IMG/VR virus record: IMGVR_UViG_3300020177_000024
Location: 1-38,604 of that record
DNA length: 38,604 nt
Source of the DNA: a virus
Direction: 5' to 3' (one strand)
Part shown: piece by piece, positions 1 to 8,996 of the stretch
Layout: every line of letters begins with the position of its first letter
Position numbering within the stretch: position 1 is the stretch's first letter
The notes under the pieces: model-generated
Database searches by the model: none
What the model was told of the DNA's origin: nothing
What the model saw: the letters and a program-made list of their open reading frames with translations, nothing else
Made by a program: the position numbers and the translations under genes

Positions 1-213
1 GCAAGATCTAATGGTTATGCTTTAGCTAGTCATATTAAAGAATGGATTAAAGAAGATAAAATGCAACTTTGGTTTCTTTGGGATTCCGAAGATGACATTC
101 AAGATAGAATGTATGGAGTTGTAGTTACTGAAATTATTCAAAGACCTTTGCAAAAATGTCTAAATATAAGAATAATGACAGGTAAACATAAAGATAAATG
201 GCAACATCTAATT
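1..213. repeat. Terminal direct repeat, left copy
   Basis: The first 213 bases of the window recur at its very end (38392-38604). Aligning by eye gives two differences, A24 against G38415 and C87 against T38478. Both fall in third codon positions of Leu and Ser codons, so the encoded protein is identical. The repeat lies inside a coding gene, so it looks like a circular or terminally redundant molecule cut at an arbitrary point rather than a dedicated terminal repeat. Confidence 0.95.
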
Positions 214-357
214 AAAAAAATTGAAGATTTTGCTTGGAAAAACGATTGTGATTCTATGGAATTAGTTGCTAGACCTGGTTGGGAGAAAGTTTTACGAAGG
301 TTTGGCTATTCTAAAAGCCATGTATTATTAGAAAAACATAATAAGGAGAAAAAATAA
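1..357 (+). CDS. GNAT-like acetyltransferase, C-terminal part (gene crosses the ends)
   Basis: The reading frame is open from base 1, so the ATG at 61 is not the true start. The 5' part is at 38311-38391, and joining the two gives a 145-residue protein. The C-terminal half has the usual look of phage GNAT proteins: a helix with W95 and an IEDFAW segment, then MELVARPGWEK and a GYSKSHVLLEK strand at about residues 113-139. GNAT enzymes transfer acetyl groups from acetyl-CoA, but the substrate here is unknown. It lies between tail-fibre genes and the ejection-protein genes, a place where phages often carry such a gene. The family call rests on the C-terminal pattern only. Confidence 0.7.
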   Translation, partial: ARSNGYALASHIKEWIKEDKMQLWFLWDSEDDIQDRMYGVVVTEIIQRPLQKCLNIRIMTGKHKDKWQHLIKKIEDFAWKNDCDSMELVARPGWEKVLRRFGYSKSHVLLEKHNKEKK

Positions 358-359
358 AT

Positions 360-1076
360 ATGTCATTCGGTGGTGGAAGTAATGATGGTGGAACTACAAA
401 TACTGCTATACAACCATATACAGCAGCTGAACCTCAATTAGGTCAGATTTTATCTGAAGCTGGAACTATATATGGTCAAGGCCCTCAGTATGTAGCACCA
501 ACACAACAACAATTAGAAGGACTAGCTGCACAAGAAAATATAGCTGGACTTGCTAATCAACAAATAGCTGCAACAATACAAGGACAATATTCAAATCCTT
601 TTTTATCTCCATTAATAGCTGATGCTGCATCTAGTGCATATACTGGAGTAGCTGAACAATTTTCTGGTGCTGGAAGAACTCCAGGATCACCTATGTCTCA
701 ACAACAAGTTGTTAGTCAATTAGGAAAACAAGCTTTACCTTTAGCATTCCAAGCTGCTGAAAATGAAAGAAATAGACAATTACAAACAGCAAGAGCTGTA
801 CCTAGCTTAACTGCTGTTGGAGAAGAATTAAGAAGTTTAGAGCAAGAAAGACTTGCTGCACCTTATGAATCACTAGCAAGATATTCAAATATTGTAACAC
901 CTATTGCTTCTGGATTCCCAACTACATCAGCACAAACAAGTGTACAAAAAGATCCATTTGGAAGTGCAGCTGGTGGAGCTTTAGCAGGTGCACAATTAGG
1001 AAGTATGACTGGTATCGGTGGAGGCATGGGTGCTTTAATCGGTGGTGGATTCGGATTATTAGGAGGACTATTATAA
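360..1076 (+). CDS. Putative internal virion / DNA-ejection protein, Gly/Ala-rich C-terminus
   Basis: This 238-residue protein is Ala-, Gln- and Gly-rich. It has a helical middle (about residues 50-175) and a glycine-rich hydrophobic C-terminus (about 200-238, with GGGMGALIGGGFGLLGGLL), which could insert into membrane. The ATG follows an AGGAG two bases after the acetyltransferase stop. It opens a run of five large genes before the lysis cassette, the position where podoviruses keep proteins ejected with the DNA. I recognise no named family. The role is inferred from position and from the membrane-active-looking tail. A minor tail protein is the main alternative. Confidence 0.6.
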   Translation: MSFGGGSNDGGTTNTAIQPYTAAEPQLGQILSEAGTIYGQGPQYVAPTQQQLEGLAAQENIAGLANQQIAATIQGQYSNPFLSPLIADAASSAYTGVAEQFSGAGRTPGSPMSQQQVVSQLGKQALPLAFQAAENERNRQLQTARAVPSLTAVGEELRSLEQERLAAPYESLARYSNIVTPIASGFPTTSAQTSVQKDPFGSAAGGALAGAQLGSMTGIGGGMGALIGGGFGLLGGLL

Positions 1077-1171
1077 TGAAACATAAAGAACATTTTAAAC
1101 ATTACGTTAAAGAACACAAAGTAGCTTTAGGTTTAGCTGCTATTGTTATCATTGCATTAATTATTTTATAA
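1076..1171 (+). CDS. Small single-pass membrane protein (31 aa)
   Basis: The start overlaps the previous stop (TAATG), which suggests coupled translation. Residues 1-15 are charged and His/Lys-rich. Residues 16-31 form one hydrophobic segment rich in Ala, Leu and Ile that runs to the C-terminus. No family is recognised. A tiny tail-anchored protein next to ejection genes could be a virion component or could act on the host membrane. Confidence 0.55.
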   Translation: MKHKEHFKHYVKEHKVALGLAAIVIIALIIL

Positions 1172-1180
1172 AGGATTTAA

Positions 1181-2458
1181 ATGTTATTAGGTAAAGACTT
1201 CGTTATGCAAGGTGGTGTAAGAAACTATCTTGGAAAAACTAAAGAAGTTACTGCACCTAGATATTGGAAATCATCTAAAGATTCTCCAAGTACCGAACTT
1301 GCATATATAACAGAAGCTGAAAAAGGTTTATTACTTGATGCTAATTTACATGGTTCATTGAAAAATGGACAACCAAATGTAGGTGCATCTGGTCTATTAA
1401 GTTATGATGGATGGGGTGATGCAAGTGATGGATTTGGTAGTAGTGGAAATAATAATAGTAGCAATAACGGAAACTCTGGTAATAGTGGAAACTCTGGAAG
1501 TGATAGTAATCATTCAAGATTTGATGTAGGTAGTGGATATTATGGAGAAACAAAAACTACTTCTCCAAGCAATAATAACAATGATAATAATAATAATTAC
1601 AAAGTACCTGATCCTGTTTTACCACCAGGAGTAACAGATAAAAATTTTGATTACGAAACAGAAGCTTATAGTAATGTTGGTGAAATTACTGATGCAACTT
1701 ACAATCCTAAAACAAAAAGTGTTGATATAGAACAAACACCAGGAGTAGTTAATACTGAACAATATCAAACTTCTAGTTTAGGTGCATATTTAGATTCACC
1801 TGATGTTAGTGAAAAAGAAAAAATTGATACACTTGATAGAATACAAGCTTTACAAAATTCTAATATAGTTGGAAGTAAATTATCTAATCTTGAAACAGAT
1901 TTTGTATTAGGTAATTTAACTAAATCTTTAGACAATATTAAATCAGATTCTAAATATAATGATTTAACATCTAAAATAGATGTAGAAGGCAAAACTTGGG
2001 CAAAAGATTTTAAAGATGCTCCTTTAGAAACATTTGTAAAATCTGGTGGAATTCTTGGATCTATTATTAGAAGTGGTTACGATCAATATAAAAATAATAA
2101 AGTTTTAGAATTATTAGGTTATACAGGAAAAACAATTAAATATAACCCTGATGGTTCTGGTGATTTTAATTATACTGGTTATCCAACTGTTAATGTTGGT
2201 AGAGATGAAGTTAATAATTTAGCACCTATGGCTCCTTATGCTGTACAAAATACTACACCTTTACCTTCTGTTGCACAAAAATATTTTGATGAATTACCAC
2301 AAGGTAGTGGTTTATCATTTCAAGCTGCATATGATGCTGCTAAAACAAAAGTAAACCAAACATTAGGTAATCCTTCAGCTATGGGATTACTTGCTGTAAA
2401 TGAAAGTCCATTTTATGACTTTCTAAAAATTAGAGGATTAGATAGGAGAATATTATAA
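1181..2458 (+). CDS. Putative virion protein with Asn/Ser/Gly low-complexity linker
   Basis: This 425-residue protein has a compact N-terminal part (about 1-80), which begins MLLGKDFVMQGGVRNYLGK and resembles a protein often seen in marine podovirus ejection loci. A low-complexity Asn/Ser/Gly stretch follows at about 90-145, then a mixed charged region to the end. It is preceded by AAGGATTTAA. Its stop overlaps the next start (TAATG). The low-complexity linker suggests a flexible structural protein rather than an enzyme. The function is inferred from neighbours only. Confidence 0.6.
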   Translation: MLLGKDFVMQGGVRNYLGKTKEVTAPRYWKSSKDSPSTELAYITEAEKGLLLDANLHGSLKNGQPNVGASGLLSYDGWGDASDGFGSSGNNNSSNNGNSGNSGNSGSDSNHSRFDVGSGYYGETKTTSPSNNNNDNNNNYKVPDPVLPPGVTDKNFDYETEAYSNVGEITDATYNPKTKSVDIEQTPGVVNTEQYQTSSLGAYLDSPDVSEKEKIDTLDRIQALQNSNIVGSKLSNLETDFVLGNLTKSLDNIKSDSKYNDLTSKIDVEGKTWAKDFKDAPLETFVKSGGILGSIIRSGYDQYKNNKVLELLGYTGKTIKYNPDGSGDFNYTGYPTVNVGRDEVNNLAPMAPYAVQNTTPLPSVAQKYFDELPQGSGLSFQAAYDAAKTKVNQTLGNPSAMGLLAVNESPFYDFLKIRGLDRRIL

Positions 2459-3582
2459 TGTCGTTTTTTGAAGAACTTACAAAAAAAGCTACAGGATTAT
2501 TAGCAGATGTTAGACAATCAACAGCAGGATCTGCTGCAGATATAGCTGGAGAAGCAGCTATGCCTGATGACTATGGTAAACCAATAGCACCAATAAGATC
2601 ATTTCCAAGTTATGCTAGAACAGAATCTCCATTAATTAAAAAACCTATATTTCCAACTAACATTATTCCTCCAGGACAAGGTAAAATTGGTGATAGAAAA
2701 ATATTACCAAATAGTATGATGGATAATAAAATACCTACTATTGCAGAATCTTCTGCAACAACACCATCTTTAAGTAAAGAAGGTGAAAAAACTTTAGGTA
2801 TTGGTGAATCACAATTTAAAAAAATATTTGGATTATCTTATAGTGATGTAGCTAAGAATTGGAAAGATAAAGGTGGCTTTGAAGGACTTATGGCTAATCC
2901 TGGATTTACATTAGGACTAGCTATGATGCAATCTTCTGCACAAGGTAGACCAATATCAGAATCTTTATTACAAAATGTATTAGCATCAGGTGAAATATCT
3001 AGTGCTTATGCTGATAGAATTAAAGCTAGATCTAAAGTATTAGGGCCTGTATCAGAAGCTCAAAGAGAAGAAGTTAGATCTGTACTTGCTGAAAGTGATA
3101 TATTCAAAGGTAGTCCTGGTCAGAAATTTAAAAATTTCTTTAAAGGTAAAAATACTGAAGCTCTTAATCGTAGAGCTTTAGATGATATTTATGATACTGC
3201 TTATAAAATAGCTCAGAAAAAAGCTTCACCAGGTAAAGAAGTAAGAGTAGATAGAAATACTATTGAAGAAGCTGTTAGAAAATTAGAAAAAGAAAAGAAA
3301 TTAGAAATATCTGATAAAGGTATTATGTCATTCTTTTTTGGTAGAGGTGTTCAATCAACTGCTCCTGGACTTGCTAAAGGTGGCCCAGCAGAAGCTGGTA
3401 AAGAATACATTGTAGGTGAAGAAGGGCCTGAAATGTTTGTACCAGAAGTTGATGGTAATGTAATTAAAAATGATGATGCTAAAGTAGTTAATATGTTACT
3501 AGAGCATAATCCACAATTAAAAAATATATCTAGAGCTAGAGCTGTTAAGATACTTAAAAATAGATTCCCAGATTACTTTTAG
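2458..3582 (+). CDS. Putative internal/tail protein with tape-measure-like C-terminal motif
   Basis: This 374-residue protein starts within the previous stop. Residues about 130-200 look like a helical region with Ala/Ser-rich segments. Residues about 302-334 carry a KGGP..AGKEYIVGEEGPE.FVP motif, common near the C-termini of tail tape-measure proteins of long-tailed phages. A short helical tail follows. In a podovirus-type genome this is more likely an ejected or internal virion protein that shares that module. There is no catalytic signature. Confidence 0.6.
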   Translation: MSFFEELTKKATGLLADVRQSTAGSAADIAGEAAMPDDYGKPIAPIRSFPSYARTESPLIKKPIFPTNIIPPGQGKIGDRKILPNSMMDNKIPTIAESSATTPSLSKEGEKTLGIGESQFKKIFGLSYSDVAKNWKDKGGFEGLMANPGFTLGLAMMQSSAQGRPISESLLQNVLASGEISSAYADRIKARSKVLGPVSEAQREEVRSVLAESDIFKGSPGQKFKNFFKGKNTEALNRRALDDIYDTAYKIAQKKASPGKEVRVDRNTIEEAVRKLEKEKKLEISDKGIMSFFFGRGVQSTAPGLAKGGPAEAGKEYIVGEEGPEMFVPEVDGNVIKNDDAKVVNMLLEHNPQLKNISRARAVKILKNRFPDYF

Positions 3583-3590
3583 GAGATATT

Positions 3591-4127
3591 ATGAAATACA
3601 AAATTAATTGGTCAAGATTTAAAGGTGTTAAAAAACTTCCTGCACAACCTAGTCCTAGTAGATTTTCTGCTATGCAAAGCGAAGCTTCTGCTGCTGAAAA
3701 AGCTAGAAAAAAGTTTGGTGAACTACCAGAATTTATGGGTTTAAGTACCAAGTCTACACAAAAACTTGCTGCTGAAAGCTATGCTGGTAAAGTAGAAAAC
3801 AGAATGTTTTTTAGAACATTAGGCACAAAGTTAAAAGAAAGCAGAATGAAAACTGCTGGTGGTGTTAAAGCTATTAGAGCTAAAGCAAAACCTGTTCCTA
3901 AAATTAAATTAAAAATGGCTAAGTCTAAAGGTGCTGGAGCTGCATATAAAACAGCCGACATTAAAGGACAACAATCATTTTCTAAAATTGTAGAAAAATA
4001 TACAAGTCAAGCAAAAGGATCATCATTTAAAATGAGATCTGTTCCTGTTGCTAAAGAATCTACTGCATTACATGATAGTAGAGAAATTCAATATATTAAG
4101 AAGATTAAAAAAGATATGGGATTCTAA
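3591..4127 (+). CDS. Basic internal virion protein candidate
   Basis: This 178-residue protein is rich in Lys, Ala and Ser, with many basic residues at about 60-140. A good AGGAG lies upstream of the ATG, and its stop is coupled by TAATG to the following 1085-residue gene. Its charge would suit contact with packaged DNA. No family is recognised. Position in the ejection cluster is the only functional clue. Confidence 0.55.
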   Translation: MKYKINWSRFKGVKKLPAQPSPSRFSAMQSEASAAEKARKKFGELPEFMGLSTKSTQKLAAESYAGKVENRMFFRTLGTKLKESRMKTAGGVKAIRAKAKPVPKIKLKMAKSKGAGAAYKTADIKGQQSFSKIVEKYTSQAKGSSFKMRSVPVAKESTALHDSREIQYIKKIKKDMGF

Positions 4128-7100
4128 TGGCCAATGACATTAGGGTTAATGAATTTAATCTCAATGATCCTATTAGAGATTTAAAAGATCCATTACAAAA
4201 TCCCATTCAAGATAACATACAAAAGCCACCAGGATTCTTTGGTAGTCTTAGAAACCCTGTTGAGCTTGTATTAGAAGAATCTCTCCCTGCCTCTCTATAT
4301 CAATGGATAACAGGCAATACTAAAAAGAAACAAGCACAAGATGCTTTTCGTTTCTTACAAAACAATCCACAATTACAAGGTACTGGTCAATATCAAGAAG
4401 CTGAACGTATATATAATAAGTTTGGTTATTTACTTGAAGAAGGCGATCAGAAATTTGATTTCGGTGAAGTTACTAAATTAGCTAAAAAACATCCAGGTAT
4501 ACTGGGTGCTGAATTAGTTAATATGGTACTAGCTGATCCATATCTATTATTAGTACCTAGCACATTCTTTGCTAAGCTTGGTCGTGGTATGACTAATGCT
4601 ATTAGATCTAAATACTCTACAAGAGTAGGATACAAAACTAAAGCTTTTAAAGATCAATATATTAAAGATATTAAATATGGTGCAGCTGCTACTCTATTTA
4701 CTCCACTAGCCTTTTCAACAGGCTTACAGCTAGGTGAAAAAGGTGAATTAGATCTTGGTAGAACTACTACAGAAACAACAATAGGAGCTACTGCTGGTAT
4801 TGTATTAAGTAGTGTCTTTGGTGGTATTGGTGCTATGACAGCTAGAGAAACTGGTGCTTTGCCTGATAAGGTTAATCAAGCTATGTTACAAGCTGTTAGA
4901 AAACGTGGTGTAGATAAAGCATTTGATATTAATCCTAAAACAGGAAAATACAAAGTAGTTGAAGATACATTTAATTTTTTAAAAGATGATATTCCTGCTG
5001 ATGAATTTGAAAGACTAAGCACAATGATTTCATCTGCTATGAGAGAGCCTATTGAAAATGGCTTAGACATGGCAAAAGCTACTGCATTTAAAGCAGCTAG
5101 TGTTGGAGCTATTGGTGCTACTGCACAATTCTTAACAGAACCTAAAGATAAAGTTGAACAAGCTGCATATGGATTTGGTGCTGGTGTAGGTATTTATTTA
5201 GCAGGTAAAGGGTTATTTAAATTATTCCAAAACCCTGAAGCAGCATTTGTTACTAAATCTATTAATACTGTAGAAAATGCACTTGATGCACATAACATAT
5301 TACAGAATAAACTTAATAGTAATATAGTTCCAATAGTAACTAAAATTAAAGAATTTATACCTGATGATACATCTAGGGTTAAAATATTTCATTATATACA
5401 AGGTACTAAATTAGCTAATGGTAGATTAGTTTATAATCAATATGGTAAACCTTTAACTAAAGCTGATATGACTAAAAATGAATTAGTCGCTGCTAGATAT
5501 ATTCGTAAAGTATTAGATCAATATTATAAAGTATTAAACAAAACAGATCCTAATATAATTAGAGGATATAGACAAAACTATCTTCCTTTATTATGGGATG
5601 ACTTTAATGGTAATAATCCTATTCAATATGTAGACGATCTATTATCTAATGATAAAGTATATGGCCCTTCACCTGGATTTAGATTTGGTAAAGAACGTGT
5701 ATTTAGTGATGTGAATGAAGGATTAGCAGCAGGTAAAATACTTAAAAAAGGTATGGATGATCCTGCTGAACTTATAAGACTTTATGGTTTTTCAGTAGCT
5801 AAATCTGTTAGTACAAGAGAACTTGTTAAATATTTAAAAACATCAAGAATAAGTCCTATATCTATAGGCTATAAAGACAAGCAATATAAAATTCCATTAT
5901 TAATTAGTGATCCAAGAATACAAGCTGGTACAGCTAAGTTTCTTAGAGGTACTGGTAAAGAGTTTTCAGAATATTATACACCATTCAAACACCCTTATTT
6001 AGGGGGTGATATATTTGTAGCTAGAGGTACAGAAAAATCATTAAGAATGATATTTGATGCTACAAGTGAAGGTGCATTAACTTCTGGTATCTTCACTCTT
6101 AATCTTATGATGAAAAGATTAGCAGTTGGTTTTTCATTCTTTCATGCTGGAGCTTTAATAGAATCAATGTGGTTTGCTGGTTCTAAATTTAGAACTATTA
6201 AACAATTTACTAAAGAAGCATTTTCTAAAAAGTCTACAGAAATAACTAAGATGATAGACAATCCAGGTGTTTATATGAAAGAGTTTGCTCATGCTAATCA
6301 AGCAATAAAAGATGCTGGATTTAATGATGTAATACGATTTGCACAAGCTAATAGATTAGTTATTAGTACACCTGAAGACGCAGGGTTTGATAGATTTTAT
6401 GCACAAATGCGTAAGTTTGATAGACTACTTAAACATCAATTTGGTATTAAAACTGGTGAAAAAATAGAAAACGTATTTAGATGGTTTGATAGAATTACAT
6501 GGGATAGAATATTTACCCATGCTAAAGTATACACATTTTTAACACAGCTTAATAGAATGATTGATCCTGCTGTTGATGTAACACAGGCTCAGATTTATAG
6601 AAAAGCTAGACTAGCAGCACAATTTACTAATGATGCTTATGGTGGTCAAGATTGGTTTAATTTAACTAGACGTATTCAAACACCTATATTTAAAAAATTA
6701 GCACAGACTACATTCCAACCAGGATCTAGAGGATATATGCAACTACTTATGTTTGCACCTGATTGGACTATATCTAATTTAAGAATTATAGGTAAATCAT
6801 TACCTGCATTTGAAAATAGTACAGATGCTAGAAGGCTATATGGTTATTACTTTGCAAGAGCTGCTATTATGTATGCTGTAGCTGGAAGTGTTTTAAACTA
6901 TATATTTAGTGGTAAATCAATATTAGAAAATAAAGATCCTACTAGAATTGATATGGGAGATGGAAATGTACTTACATTTTCTAAGCAATTAATGGAGCCT
7001 TTTCATTGGATTACAGATCCTCAAAAAACAGCTCTTAAAAAGATAGGTTCTTTGCCTAGAACTGTTACTGAGGTATTGACTAATAAACAGTATTTAACTA

Positions 7101-7384
7101 CTGGTTATTCTCCAAGTATTACTAAGAAAGATGATACAGCTATAGAAAAAGCCATGAAAATTGGTGGACAAGCTGGTCAAAGATTCTTGCCTATTTGGCT
7201 ACAAAGTAGTGTAAGAACTGTACAAGAGCAATTAGAAAGAGGTGAAGTACCTACTGATATTGCAGCTGATGTAGCACTTGATTTTGTATTAGGGCAATCA
7301 GGTCATCCAAGATATAAAGGCCCTAGATACACACAATACAAACTGGGAGGACTTGTAAGAAATCCTTACGAGACATTATTCTAA
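4127..7384 (+). CDS. Large internal/DNA-ejection protein (1085 aa)
   Basis: This is the second longest gene. It has no obvious enzyme motif. Several glycine/alanine-rich hydrophobic stretches lie at about residues 180-225 and 320-360, and another hydrophobic segment at about 660-690, with long helical regions between. This is the profile of large podovirus core/ejection proteins that cross the cell envelope with the DNA. The short C-terminal tail (KLGGLVRNPYETLF) is compact and may dock to the virion. A lytic transglycosylase domain was looked for by eye and not seen. The role is inferred from size, hydrophobic pattern and position. Confidence 0.65.
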   Translation: MANDIRVNEFNLNDPIRDLKDPLQNPIQDNIQKPPGFFGSLRNPVELVLEESLPASLYQWITGNTKKKQAQDAFRFLQNNPQLQGTGQYQEAERIYNKFGYLLEEGDQKFDFGEVTKLAKKHPGILGAELVNMVLADPYLLLVPSTFFAKLGRGMTNAIRSKYSTRVGYKTKAFKDQYIKDIKYGAAATLFTPLAFSTGLQLGEKGELDLGRTTTETTIGATAGIVLSSVFGGIGAMTARETGALPDKVNQAMLQAVRKRGVDKAFDINPKTGKYKVVEDTFNFLKDDIPADEFERLSTMISSAMREPIENGLDMAKATAFKAASVGAIGATAQFLTEPKDKVEQAAYGFGAGVGIYLAGKGLFKLFQNPEAAFVTKSINTVENALDAHNILQNKLNSNIVPIVTKIKEFIPDDTSRVKIFHYIQGTKLANGRLVYNQYGKPLTKADMTKNELVAARYIRKVLDQYYKVLNKTDPNIIRGYRQNYLPLLWDDFNGNNPIQYVDDLLSNDKVYGPSPGFRFGKERVFSDVNEGLAAGKILKKGMDDPAELIRLYGFSVAKSVSTRELVKYLKTSRISPISIGYKDKQYKIPLLISDPRIQAGTAKFLRGTGKEFSEYYTPFKHPYLGGDIFVARGTEKSLRMIFDATSEGALTSGIFTLNLMMKRLAVGFSFFHAGALIESMWFAGSKFRTIKQFTKEAFSKKSTEITKMIDNPGVYMKEFAHANQAIKDAGFNDVIRFAQANRLVISTPEDAGFDRFYAQMRKFDRLLKHQFGIKTGEKIENVFRWFDRITWDRIFTHAKVYTFLTQLNRMIDPAVDVTQAQIYRKARLAAQFTNDAYGGQDWFNLTRRIQTPIFKKLAQTTFQPGSRGYMQLLMFAPDWTISNLRIIGKSLPAFENSTDARRLYGYYFARAAIMYAVAGSVLNYIFSGKSILENKDPTRIDMGDGNVLTFSKQLMEPFHWITDPQKTALKKIGSLPRTVTEVLTNKQYLTTGYSPSITKKDDTAIEKAMKIGGQAGQRFLPIWLQSSVRTVQEQLERGEVPTDIAADVALDFVLGQSGHPRYKGPRYTQYKLGGLVRNPYETLF

Positions 7385-7590
7385 TGGAAGCATATAAAAT
7401 AGATAAGACTAAGCTAGAAGTAGCTGAAGTTAAAGGCGAAATTAAAGTACTTTATAATAAAATAGATACCATTGAAAACAACCATCTAGCACACATCAAA
7501 AAAGATATAGATAGAATTTTATATATCCTTTCTGCTGTTGGAGTAGTTGTTCTTGGAGAACTATTTGTTTTATTAAATAAAGTTTTATAA
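7384..7590 (+). CDS. Holin-like protein, coiled coil plus C-terminal membrane segment
   Basis: This 68-residue protein has a charged helical N-terminus (about 1-43, with VKGEIKVLYNKIDTIENNH) and one membrane segment at about 46-66. That matches the layout of haemolysin XhlA-like phage membrane proteins linked to lysis. Its start overlaps the stop of the large ejection gene (TAATG). It opens the stretch leading to the muramidase-like gene, which supports a role in lysis. It could also be a membrane anchor for ejection. Confidence 0.55.
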   Translation: MEAYKIDKTKLEVAEVKGEIKVLYNKIDTIENNHLAHIKKDIDRILYILSAVGVVVLGELFVLLNKVL

Positions 7591-7639
7591 ACTTTTACAG
7601 ATATTTTACTTCAACTAAAAATTGTGGTAGTGATTTGAC

Positions 7640-8338
7640 ATGAACAAATCAATATTAATAATAAGTGATACACATATCCCTTATCATCATAAAGACCTAC
7701 TACCATTTTTAAAAGCTATTAAAAAAAAGTATAAACCAGATAGGGTTATACATATAGGTGATGAAGTTGATAAACATGCTATGTCAATGCATGATTCAGA
7801 TCCAGACTTACCAAGTGCTGGTGATGAACTTAAACAATCATTACCTATTATAAAAGAATTAGAAAATTTATTTTCTGATATGGATCTATTAGATTCTAAT
7901 CATGGAAGTCTTGTTTATAGACGAGCTTTAAAACATGGAATACCAAAAGCTTATCTTAGACATTATAATGAATTCCTAGAAGTAGGAAAAGGATGGAAAT
8001 GGCATGACGACCTGACAGTTGATACTCCAGGTGGCCCTGTTTATTTCTGTCATGGTAAAGTTGCTGATGTACTTAAACTTGCTCAATCTATGGGTATGAG
8101 CTGCGTTCAAGGACATTATCACAGTAGCTATAGTATAAAATATTATGGTAATTCATTAGGATTATACTTTGGTTTACAAGTTGGTTGTTTAATTGATAAA
8201 GATTCTTTAGCATTTAGATACAACAAAACTCAAAGAGCTAGACCTATTATAGGACTAGGTATGATTATTGATGGACTACCTAAATTAGTACCAATGGTAT
8301 TAAACAAACAAGGTAGATGGAATGGACAAATTACCTAG
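7640..8338 (+). CDS. Calcineurin-like metallophosphoesterase
   Basis: This 232-residue protein has the ordered metal-binding motifs of the family: ISDTH at 8-12 (D10, H12), GDEVD at 40-44, NHGS at 87-90, CHGK at 137-140 (H138) and GHYHSSY at 158-164. These residues coordinate a two-metal centre that hydrolyses phosphoesters. The substrate cannot be told from sequence. The 3' end overlaps the muramidase-like gene by 17 bases, so the two are probably translated together. Nucleic-acid processing or attack on a host phosphate ester are both possible. Confidence 0.85.
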   Translation: MNKSILIISDTHIPYHHKDLLPFLKAIKKKYKPDRVIHIGDEVDKHAMSMHDSDPDLPSAGDELKQSLPIIKELENLFSDMDLLDSNHGSLVYRRALKHGIPKAYLRHYNEFLEVGKGWKWHDDLTVDTPGGPVYFCHGKVADVLKLAQSMGMSCVQGHYHSSYSIKYYGNSLGLYFGLQVGCLIDKDSLAFRYNKTQRARPIIGLGMIIDGLPKLVPMVLNKQGRWNGQIT

Positions 8339-8756
8339 AGGGATTAGAAATAAAAATCCAGGAAATATAAAATTAGGAACTGATTGGGATGGTCTTGCAA
8401 AAGAACAAACTGATCCTGTATTCTGTATATTTGATGAAGCTGTCATGGGTATTCGTGCATTAATGCGAATACTATTAGTGTATAGATTTCATCATAAAAA
8501 AACTACAATAGATGATATTATAAGTCGTTGGGCCCCACCATCTGAAAATGATACTGATGCCTACATAGACTTTGTATGTGATAAAGTTGGATTAAATCCA
8601 ATGGATGAATTAACTAACAGCATTGAAGATTATCTTCCTTTGGTTAAATCTATCATTCTAATGGAGAATGGAAAACAACCATATGATGATGAACTTCTTG
8701 TAGAAGGGATGTACAAAGCATGGGATGGATTTCCGACAAACTCCTCAGCTTCATAG
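8322..8756 (+). CDS. P5/muramidase-like protein, probable endolysin
   Basis: This 144-residue protein begins with GIRNKNPGNIK at about 7-17. That signature belongs to the phage 'structural protein P5' group, often found fused to or replacing lysozyme-like domains. There is no signal peptide. It sits between a holin-like gene and membrane-protein genes, which fits peptidoglycan degradation at lysis. A virion-associated muramidase used at entry is the alternative. The catalytic residue cannot be assigned by eye. Confidence 0.65.
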   Translation: MDKLPRGIRNKNPGNIKLGTDWDGLAKEQTDPVFCIFDEAVMGIRALMRILLVYRFHHKKTTIDDIISRWAPPSENDTDAYIDFVCDKVGLNPMDELTNSIEDYLPLVKSIILMENGKQPYDDELLVEGMYKAWDGFPTNSSAS

Positions 8757-8887
8757 AAAGCATAGCAATCAAAGTTAAAGTTTGGGCATGGCATAGACGT
8801 GTCAATAGATTATTTATAAAAAGATATAAAAATGAGAGACACAAAAACAATAGAAAAGTTCTTAAAGACAAAAGAACAAAAGATTAA
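8720..8887 (+). CDS. Small basic protein (55 aa)
   Basis: The ATG at 8720 overlaps the end of the muramidase-like gene by 37 bases in another frame. Residues 1-25 form an amphipathic helix with three Trp (WISDKLLSFIESIAIKVKVW). The remainder is strongly basic. This amphipathic-plus-basic layout resembles small lysis accessory or membrane-associated proteins. The overlaps on both sides are typical of this genome, but the gene could be spurious. Confidence 0.45.
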   Translation: MGWISDKLLSFIESIAIKVKVWAWHRRVNRLFIKRYKNERHKNNRKVLKDKRTKD

Positions 8888-8996
8888 AGAATCTAATATA
8901 TTTAGAAATCTTCGTAAAGAAGTTAATGTTGGTGCTAATGGCACTCAAAAATATGTTATTAAAAAAGGTATTAACAAAGGTAAAATAGCTGAATGA
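8832..8996 (+). CDS. Small Lys-rich hypothetical protein (54 aa)
   Basis: The frame runs from 8832 and ends in an ATGA overlap with the next gene. The protein is helical at about 1-30 (KTIEKFLKTKEQKIKES), followed by a short GANGTQKYVIKKGINKGK segment. It overlaps the preceding small gene by 56 bases. No family is recognised. The precise stop/start overlap with the next gene supports it. Confidence 0.5.
   Translation: MRDTKTIEKFLKTKEQKIKESNIFRNLRKEVNVGANGTQKYVIKKGINKGKIAE

Noticed and set aside
1341-1553. A His/Tyr-rich minus-strand frame
   Set aside because: It is the antisense of the Asn/Ser low-complexity part of the 425-residue gene. It has no ribosome site.
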